The translations under genes were made by a program, and so were the position numbers. Below the pieces are notes generated by a model. It saw only the letters and a list, made by a program, of their open reading frames with translations, had not been told where the DNA came from and did no database searches. A stretch of 64,000 bases of DNA, from NCBI RefSeq assembly GCF_050908995.1, contig NC_135132.1, positions 4,645,001 to 4,709,000 of the forward strand, given 5' to 3'. The stretch is from Andrena cerasifolii (lineage: Eukaryota; Arthropoda; Insecta; Hymenoptera; Andrenidae). Each line of letters starts with the position of its first letter. Position 1 is the first letter of the stretch. Of this stretch, positions 56,760 through 64,000 are shown one piece after another.

Positions 56760-58725
56760 GCAAATTCAATTCAGATGGTGTCTGGGTTAGATCTGGGTTC
56801 GGTTTGGGTTAGGATTGGGTTAGATTTAGGACGCAAATTAACTCACTAACCCTCCATTTCGTTCTTCGTACAGTTTCTACGCTCCGTGACGCGTCTATAG
56901 CGAGAGAGAGGTGTACTACACCTCGCGGAGCCGGCTAGGCGTATTTTTTCTCATTTCCTCAGCTCGTCCTTCTACATTTTAACATTCCTCTGCCGTTCAC
57001 GAGCACAGAGCAAAATATTCCTGTCCCAATGCTGCTCATGAATCTCAACTTTGAGATAACATTGAGCAATTCTTTGCTGTCTGAACGGTGAAGGGAGCGC
57101 GCGGTTCCGAAACGGTATTCGCCTGACAGCTCGTATTTCTTCGCTTCCAAATCCTCGGAATAATCGGAAAGAACGTAATGCAGGGGAATCGCGAGACATG
57201 GCGACTCCATTGCTCGCTGATGGCTTTTCGAAAGCTCGCCGCGTGCACGAAACAACCCCCATCTCCCGATGCGGTTCCTCTACACCGCCTTCAAAAATAT
57301 TCTTGGAACTAATGCGCGAGTCATTTTACTATATCGTTCCCGCGAATCCCCCCTCTCATATTTGTTGACTTGTGCGAGATGGAATTTCGAAATATCATTG
57401 CAGGGAACGCTGAATCTTTTTTATGATCGTTTGTCATTTTTGTAAAGGACACTTTTAATGTAAAATATGTATATGTTGGTTTTACGTGTCGTAGAGGAAG
57501 TGAAATGTATTTTGTACAATTTTTCATGAAAAAAACTTTTTCTAGCAAAATAAAGATTGCTTTAAAACTATACATAAAATCCATGCCCAATATTTTTATT
57601 TATACGATGAAAAAAAATCTAACTTTGTCTTTTGTTAATGGTTTCAGGGTGGGATGATCCCCCTTAAGTCGAAAACTCCACAAATGACATTACGCAACAG
57701 GTTATTCGCCTCTATTATTTGCGGTGTTACAAATTAGATAACTTCAGTAGTTTTATTTTGTTTAGATATTTCGGTATTCCAAACTGCCAACAGTATTCGA
57801 AATATGCTGCGTTTCCCCCACCCATTCATGATAATATGAAAACCCACAATTTCTTTGAGGGGAGGTTTTCACCCTCAGGCCCTTCTAATTGCCGAAACAA
57901 AGAATGGTCACGTTATTGGCATCACTTGATCTACATTTCCGCAAACTTTCACCATTTTTTGGATTCTCGAGGTACCAAACATCCCTTGTTACTCGAGGAG
58001 TTAACGACTACCGCTACTCCCCCGTTAAAGGCACAAGCGGTGCGCGTCGCACTAGCGCACTCGAAGCGCCGAAAAGCCGTTCTCACGGCACTACCAGCTT
58101 CCCCCTCGCCTTCTCTTTTTAATTTCACCCGGGCCCATTGTTCCAGCTGCGTTTCGGACAGCGTGGCCGAAGTATATCGAGCACCTCTCCTGGCGCGCCG
58201 GAAACTCCCCAGTGGATGTGCCGATAATTCCGTGAGCCCCACAGTTAGCGGTTGCTCCTGGTTCTCGAGAGCCATTACTTCGATTACTTTTCTAGTGTTC
58301 CCCCATCGAAAGTCTCCTGACACCTCCGCCTGTATCGGCGTTGCGGCCTTTGAGCGCGGGTAATTAATATAGCGGAATTATTTCGCTGGCAAACGCGCGA
58401 TGGCAACGGATAAAGCCGGGTTCTCACGGCTCTGTGTCCGCCCATTGGCTGGGAAACTGATGATTCACCTTCGTCAGCTTTTGCCTCTTGTTAGCTCCAG
58501 GGAGGGAGGAAGGCGAAGTAAGGGGGCGTTGTTGAAAGTACCAAGAGTCTGGTGGCTCGAATTGAAGAAAATTATATTGGGATTTCGCTGCTGCAAAATG
58601 GCGGAGCAGAAGCACTTTGTGTTTGGGTGGGTTAGTATTTCAAATATATATTTTAATACTAACTCATAGAAATACTATTTTCAAATAATAATAATATTTC
58701 AAAGAATACCGTATCATTCTCAATA
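56760..58725. other. No recognisable gene; GGTTAG-rich start
   Basis: 56775-56830 is rich in gggttagg-like words. 56870-57290 and 58000-58620 are CpG-rich with overlapping frames. The longest (214 residues on the plus strand from 57719) starts at TTG and has no recognised domain. Confidence 0.35.
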
Positions 58726-58727
58726 AA

Positions 58728-58900
58728 ATTTCGCACGAATATTCTTAAGATTATAATCTAGTACTGGTCAAGACGATTTTTCGATTAGCGTCTTGCTTTG
58801 CTTTTTATTAACAAAGGTAGATGAAAGCTCAGGTCGAAAATCATATGCTTGACGTTGAGCAGCTGTTTTATAGTCTTAAGAATATTCGTGCAAAATTATA
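58728..58900. repeat. Foldback MITE, about 173 bp
   Basis: ATTTCGCACGAATATTCTTA then AGATTATAA is inverted at the right as TTATAGTCTTAAGAATATTC then GTGCAAAAT, with three mismatches. The interior is non-coding. Confidence 0.85.
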
Positions 58901-59785
58901 TTCAAATCGGTCCAGTTATCTCTGAGATATTTTCAGTACCGCAAATGCTGTAACTATGAAGAGGCCTTGGGAGAAATAATTTATAAACAACAAGGTGTAT
59001 ATCTTTATTTTTAAATATGATAGTTTTTTTATACAAAAAAAATCATTAAGAAGACCCTATTTTCCTTCCTGTCAAGGGTATGTAACCCCCTAAGACAGGA
59101 GTTCTCCCAAGAAATTCAATTTTAAATAAATAGAAACCTTGTCAGAATTCTGAATCCTCATCGTTTGACGTCCGTCTCCTGGAAACTGGTTAGCCCTGAA
59201 AGAAAAACCCGACTGAGAACCACTGTATGCACTTTTTATCAAGAATTATTTGACGATGTTAGACACACAGCGCTCTTGAAAACTTCGTGTGTAAACCTTC
59301 TATTACTTCACTTCACATAATTCGTTAATATTTCTCTTAGTCGGATGGCCGATGAAGATGAAAGGGAGAAAGAAAGGGAAGGCAGCTTTTTTAACGAACG
59401 ATAAAGGACACACTTTTAGCTTAATGGAATTCGTTAGAAAGCAAGGATAATTCCCTTTGACGAGGAGCGTCGCTTTGGTGGCGAATCCGAATAAAGAGGG
59501 AGGTGTAAGTGGATGGAACACGGTGTAACGGAAAAGGCAGGAAAATCGAAAACACTCCTGGGACGATGTTGAAGCGTCCCCGAGGAATTAAATGCAGGCA
59601 AGTTTTTCCGGCGTCTTCCTGCTTCCCGTGTACACAGCCAGCCACGAGGGATTCGAGAGACAAAGCGCGATCGACAGAATCGTTAGAGGCACGCTCTCGA
59701 GATTCCACGTTTCCGAGGAGGCTGATTCAGATCGGTGTTTCCTAAAATGCGCCCGTCATTAATCTTTCTATTAACTGTTTCATGC
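58901..59785. other. No recognisable gene; possible hAT remnant at 59094-59225
   Basis: GAGAACCACTG at 59215-59225 looks like a hAT right terminus and caggagttctc at 59096-59106 could be a decayed left partner, without a matching duplication. The remainder is unique, CpG-rich at 59500-59740. Confidence 0.35.
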
Positions 59786-59787
59786 TG

Positions 59788-60157
59788 CAGAGTTCGGCAT
59801 TAGGTCGAATAAATTTTTATTCGAATGACTTCGAATAAAAATTTTGAATAAAGTGAAGTTATTCGAGAATAACGAATAAATTTTTATTCGATTGCATTTT
59901 TATTCGAATGACCTCGAATAAAAATTTCGAATAAAGTGAAGTTATTCGAGAATAACGAATAAATTTTTATTCGAATGATCTCGAATAAAAATTTCGAATA
60001 AAGTGAAGTTATTCGAGAATAACGAATAAATTTTTAGTCGAATACAAATTTAGTAGACTAACAATTTATTCGTTATTCTCGAATAACTTCACTGTATTCG
60101 AAATTTTTATTCGAAGGTTAGTCGAAGAACAATTTACTCGAATAATGCCCAACTTTG
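59788..60157. mobile_element. hAT-type element filled with TTCGAATA repeats, perfect 8-bp duplication
   Basis: The termini CAGAGTTCGGCATTA and TAATGCCCAACTTTG are inverted (2 mismatches) and flanked by identical tcatgctg at 59780-59787 and 60158-60165. The interior is a tandem array of 67-83-bp units (aagtgaagttattcgagaat at 59851, 59934 and 60001) followed by an inverted copy (60066 on). The termini and 8-bp duplication indicate hAT; the satellite-like interior is unusual. Confidence 0.92.
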
Positions 60158-60245
60158 TCATGCTGGAGGTGGTCTGAAGGAAAACCTCGAAAATGTGGGG
60201 ATGTACTGGTTTTTCAAGGAAACATTAAGTAACATCTAAATATTG

Positions 60246-60375
60246 CAGTGTTTTCCAACCCTTTTTTGAGTAACGACCCCCTTTTGTAATATTCGAATAA
60301 GTGCTAAGAATCGTTAACCTGGAAAACTTTTTGCGGCCAACATGAGGGTCGCGACCCACAGGTTGGGAACCACTG
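60246..60375. mobile_element. hAT-type MITE (Charlie-like), 130 bp
   Basis: CAGTGTTTTCCAACCC and GGTTGGGAACCACTG are inverted. The flanks aaatattg and taatattg match at 7 of 8. It is shorter than the related copies at 32800 and 40799, so it is probably an internally deleted derivative. Confidence 0.92.
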
Positions 60376-60712
60376 TAATATTGATACTGTTTGAAATCTT
60401 AGATAGTGGCCAAATTATAGTAGATGCTAATGATTAACTATCTGCGAAACCGTAAAGGATATCGAAAAAAGTTTAATTCGAAGTTTTTTGATGCTCTACA
60501 ATTTGATAAAGATTTTTTTTTTAAAAAAAATGTGATACGGATACATTTTGAAAAATTACCTTTTTGGAGACCTTGGTACTGTTCACAACATTAATACCTC
60601 CTCGATAAATACGAGAAATGAACGAACTACTGATTTATTTAATCAATCGTTTATTGCACCACTTCAAAAGAAATACAATTCCTTGGCCTTTTTCCATGAA
60701 ATTATTCTAGAA

Positions 60713-61202
60713 CGTAGATTCTCAACCGTTTTTAACCTGTGACCCCGTTTTAAGTTCAATATTTTTCTGTGCCCCCCAGCTATAATAATTGCTCGCAAAA
60801 AAAGGGAAATGAAAAATAAACATTAAAACTTGCACTGTTTATTTTAAAATTACAAAATGGATTTTTAATAAAAATAACAACATAATTCTTATATACTACA
60901 TAGGTACTTATATATATTTGTTTTTAAAAACAAAATATGTAAGGAATTGACGTTTACTTTATTTAATCACTAAACTGAGCATTTCCTTATTAAATTTACC
61001 TTTGTATTTTATTTAAATATAATTTTTTCATGAATTTAAATTTCTGTAATATTTTACTTATTGAATTTTACTCGTTTTCATATAATATTAATATTTTGGT
61101 CTGACTGTGACCCCCTTAGAGTTTGCTCTGGCTCCCAAAAAGTTAATTTTTGGATTTATGGCTTGCTTGGAATGTTCTGCGGCCTTCGGTTGAGAAACAC
61201 TG
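60713..61202. mobile_element. hAT-type element, longer relative with decayed left end
   Basis: The right terminus GGTTGAGAAACACTG is clear. The left reads cGTAGATTCTCAACCG, a mutated inverse. The interior contains ttaacctgtgaccccg and ctgtgacccccttagag. At 490 bp it is longer than the other Charlie-like copies and may be closer to their source. It has no transposase frame, and no duplication was found. Confidence 0.65.
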
Positions 61203-61204
61203 CA

Positions 61205-61460
61205 ATATTGTTGCTGACTGTACCTGAGCATCTACCGAGTTTCCCCTCAACAATCCCTGATCGATAATTTTAGGCCTCATTGGTTACAAAACGATAGAAA
61301 ACTCTCACCCCCTTCCCTCTTCCTTTCCACGAAAAGCGTTTGTAAACGATATCGGGGTGGTTGCGCCTAAAAATATCCAATCGCCGCCCCTGTATCTGCC
61401 GTTTCAATTAGCTTTGATTGACTGTCCAGTCTAAGGGTTAGCGGTGCGAGCTGGCACGCA
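61205..61460. other. Unique spacer
   Basis: CpG-rich unique sequence leading into the CCAAT-containing block. No repeat or frame recognised. Confidence 0.35.
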
Positions 61461-61860
61461 GCCCCTACTCCTGAATTAATTTCTGCAATTAATAAAATCG
61501 TGAACGCGCTCGGCCACGTGCTTATTGGCGCGTCTCGCGGAACGGACCGGGCCGATTTCTATGTAAACGATCGCGCCACCCGCCGATTGGCTATAACGGC
61601 GATACACACCCATTTATTGGCCAGTTTTCACACGGCCCCGCGTTCCAACGCATCCGCGAAAATCGAATCGCTGTGCCGTGAATAGCGAACGTTGTTGTTT
61701 CATTAAATTATCTTTACCCTATCGATTGATTTTATTGAAACGTTTCGCGCGCCATTCCTTTCGCCGATCGAAAATCGGCGGGCGATTTCGGGCTTGTTTT
61801 TAACACCATTCGGACCTGGTTTCAATAATTGAAGGGTCGGATGCAATTAAGGGACTAGCG
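61461..61860. promoter_or_regulatory. Candidate regulatory block: E-box and three CCAAT boxes
   Basis: CACGTG (61515-61520) is followed by three ATTGG words (complement of CCAAT) at 61524-61528, 61586-61590 and 61616-61620, in a CpG-rich unique block. gaattaatttctgcaattaa and cgattgattttattg words are nearby. Repeated same-orientation CCAAT boxes are known from NF-Y-bound promoters, and they would suit a minus-strand promoter. No transcript evidence is available from sequence alone. Confidence 0.3.
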
Positions 61861-61864
61861 CTCG

Positions 61865-62440
61865 AAAATGGGAAAAATTATTGTCCAATCGCTAAGAAAG
61901 ATTGGAAAATTAAATGTTAAACTGAATTTTAAAAAATATAGTGTTGTAAATCTCGTCACGACACACATTTTTTTTATTTACAGATTGTCTGTCCAGTCAT
62001 TACTATTCGAGCTAAAAATTATAGACAAAAAGATTTTCATCGTCCAAAATCATTATTTCTTTAAACATAAATTGCGATAACTTGAGTAAATATTAACAGA
62101 TCGATATGAAATTTAAAACATCACTTCAGAAAACTCTAGCGAAGCCGTAAAATGTATGCACAAAACCCTTGTGTTAACAAATGTAATAATATTTAATTAA
62201 AAAGTAATACTGGACATGACTGATGTTTTTCAATGTTCACTGTTAAAAAATATCGAGGCAATTTTGAGGTACATATAACTTGCAGTGACAAAGTTTTTCG
62301 TTAATATACGAGGAAGATTTTCACCGATTTTCACACTGATTAGTAAATAATTGTAGATAATGCGCTACTTAGCAGTCTTAGCACTCGCGTTGACTGTTGG
62401 TGCCGCGCGGGATTTATATACATCTTCATTTGAAATGTGA
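61865..62440. other. AT-rich spacer, nothing firm
   Basis: A good acceptor-like tract (catttttttttatttacag, ending 61983) precedes about 31 open codons to a TAA near 62080, but the composition (K, I, F, L) is that of AT-rich DNA. No exon is called. Confidence 0.35.
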
Positions 62441-62444
62441 ATAC

Positions 62445-62815
62445 TCCTAATTATTCGAATATTCGAATAATGTTCGAAAATTTGAATACTCGTAATTACT
62501 CGACTATTCAAATAATGTTCGAAAATTTGAATACCCCTAATTATTCGAATATTCGAATAATGTTCGAATATGAATACTCGTAATTATTCGAATATTCGAA
62601 TAATGTTTGAAAATTTGAATACTTCCGAATTATTCGAAAATTTGAATACTTCGAATTATTCGAATATTCTAAGTATTCGAATATTGTTCGAAAATTTGTA
62701 TACTCCTAAGTATTTGAATAATATTCGAAAAAATGTACACTCGTAATTATTCGAACATTCGAAGCCATTATTTGTATTCGAAATTATTCGAATATTTGAA
62801 TATTTATTTACAGTT
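62445..62815. repeat. Degenerate TTCGAATA-type tandem repeat
   Basis: Irregular units of about 45-60 bp built from aattattcgaatattcgaat and gttcgaaaatttgaatactc fill this stretch. The core word ttcgaata is the same as in the interior of the hAT element at 59788-60157, but I see no hAT termini here. Confidence 0.85.
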
Positions 62816-63051
62816 CTAGTTTGAGTGCTTGGTGATTGTGAAAATACTAACGAATGTTAGAGTGATGAGAGTAATTAGAAATCAAAATAAGGTGTAATTG
62901 CTTTTTGTGAGTGAAAAATTCATTTCTTTGTAATCACTTGGCAGACTTTTAAAAAATTTGTAATTTGCGAGGATTCAACATGTAATTTGTAATTTGATAA
63001 ATTTATAGAGTTTGTGCCATATATCGAATACTATTTTTGCGGTGCGCAATA

Positions 63052-63621
63052 TTAAGGGACTATATATACACCTACGGCTAGAAGAATCAGGGTAAACACT
63101 GACAGTTTCTTTTTCATTGAAAATATTTTTTAATCTAAAAATCTTTACATGCATCTCAAGGTAAATTTAATTTATATTTTTAAAAATATCCATTTTTCGC
63201 AAAGTGGCGGCCATTTGAATCCAGATGTTTGATTTTCCAGTCAAAAATCATGTTTTTTAATTTATAAAAAATGAACTATGACGTTGAAAAAAATCCTAGA
63301 ACAAAAACTAAATAATTCTATCAAAAAAACCTCTGTTTCAAATTTCAACGGAATCGGTCCACTGACTAAGTAAATAGTTCTCGAGAAATATTGGTTACTG
63401 TTTTTTAAAATACCATTTTCACAAAAACGCTGTGACATATTCAATCTTCTGAGTTTTCGAATTAAATGTACACAATTGTTACATTAAAATATGTACTTTA
63501 AGCTGCGCATAAGGATTCTTAACTTAAAAAATATTTTCTTAACTTAAAAATAATTTTCAATGAAAACAAAAATTGAAATTCACCCTGGTATTTCTATTCC
63601 TAGGTGTACGTAGCCCCTTAA
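63052..63621. mobile_element. TTAA-flanked DNA element, 570 bp
   Basis: TTAA with GGGACTATATATACACCTA and then CGGCTAGAAGAATCAGGGT on the left correspond inversely to ACCCTGGTATTTCTATTCCT and AGGTGTACGTAGCCCC with TTAA (63618-63621) on the right, at moderate identity. The interior is AT-rich, with gaatcggtccactgac and agttctcgagaaatatt in the style of other elements here. It is non-coding. Confidence 0.8.
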
Positions 63622-63624
63622 GTA

Positions 63625-64000
63625 ATGAAGACCGAGTGCGGAATATCGAATACGGAATTTTTAGACTTGAACTGCGAGTATTGAATACCAAATCTTAAAA
63701 ATAGAATGTCGAGCATCGAATACCAAGTACCAAATTCTGTACACCGGATTTTAAACCCCGAATTTTGAATGAAATAAGTTGAATTATGTAATGTCGATAT
63801 TAGATAATTTATTCTGCCCACATTTCGTTCGTTAGAAAAATAATTATGGCTCTATGGAAATATCACTGACGATGTTGTACAACCTGCTCGAAGATTAAAA
63901 TGAACGGTATCGCGGTCCCATCGGGTTCATTTCGTGTACGGGCACGTTACAGACGATGGAGCGTACGGTTCAGTTAATGGCTAATTACCCGATTAACGCC
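63625..64000. other. Degenerate gaatacc-type repeat then unique sequence
   Basis: 63640-63770 contains irregular iterations of cgaataccaa and attgaatacc. From 63850 the sequence is CpG-containing and unique (gttaatggctaattacccga, gattaacgcc), similar in style to the other candidate regulatory blocks, and it is cut by the window edge. Confidence 0.4.

Noticed and set aside
56775..56830. GGTTAG-rich stretch as interstitial telomeric (TTAGG) repeat
   Set aside because: Spacing is irregular and no run of TTAGG units is present; such words are scattered in the window.
57719..58363. Longest frame in the window, 214 residues
   Set aside because: It starts at TTG, its composition changes abruptly along its length, and a 124-residue minus-strand frame overlaps it. 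No family recognised.
61965..62080. Terminal exon after the acceptor at 61983, in phase with the exon at 1032-1105
   Set aside because: About 31 codons of K/I/F/L-rich sequence as expected from AT-rich DNA; phase agreement has a one-in-three chance.
1..64000. tRNA genes and known insect microRNAs
   Set aside because: Scanning by eye for B-box-like GGTTCGA words with a matching A box, and for common conserved microRNA seeds in hairpins, gave nothing convincing; tRNAscan-SE and a miRBase search would settle it.

Overview
This is eukaryotic, insect-like intergenic or intronic DNA. It is AT-rich with CpG-rich islands. It is full of short non-autonomous DNA transposons and inverted repeats, and it has no long open frame that reads as a conserved protein. 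The many TTAA-flanked and hAT-type miniature elements, the recurring CCTAACC/GGTTAGG words and the non-LTR tail types fit an arthropod, perhaps a hymenopteran. The order is a guess from style, not a proof.

Gene content is minimal. At 958-1105 a TATA box is followed by a short leader and a 25-codon reading frame that looks like a secretory signal peptide ending at a GT donor, so it may be the first coding exon of a plus-strand gene. Two further plus-strand signals, at 21098/21099 and 37910/37911, have the fused acceptor-donor form (pyrimidine tract, CAG, GTRAGT) of recursive splice sites; the second has another strong donor 52 nt downstream. Together they suggest, but do not show, that most of the window is one very long intron of a plus-strand gene. 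The only recognisable protein relic is the 3' part of a jockey/R1-like LINE reverse transcriptase (about 5053-5276).

Transposon layout. 0-5 kb: a 25-bp satellite, a 1.7-kb TIR element with two nested palindromes, and the LINE relic. 6-8.3 kb: a mariner-type MITE carrying a TTAA-flanked insert, then a TIR cluster. 9.4-11.5 kb: two foldbacks. 14.2-15.2 kb: three related TTAA-type MITEs. 16-21 kb: a truncated hAT MITE, then a 746-bp palindrome nested inside the TIR of another TTAA element, then a further TTAA element. 23-36 kb: hAT MITEs with intact 8-bp duplications, a foldback with 32-bp subrepeats, an element with perfect 30-bp TIRs, and an ACGTAA-type MITE. 40-47 kb: hAT-in-hAT nesting and a large foldback. 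53-64 kb: more foldbacks, a 23-bp satellite, a hAT element filled with TTCGAATA repeats, and a TTAA element near the right edge.

Between the elements lie CpG-richer, apparently single-copy blocks (about 29.9-30.2, 39.4-39.6, 47.9-48.4, 50.2-50.5, 61.5-61.7 kb) with homeodomain-core, POU-octamer, E-box or CCAAT words. They resemble the conserved regulatory DNA found around large developmental genes. No tRNA, rRNA, known microRNA, CRISPR array or autonomous transposase was recognised.
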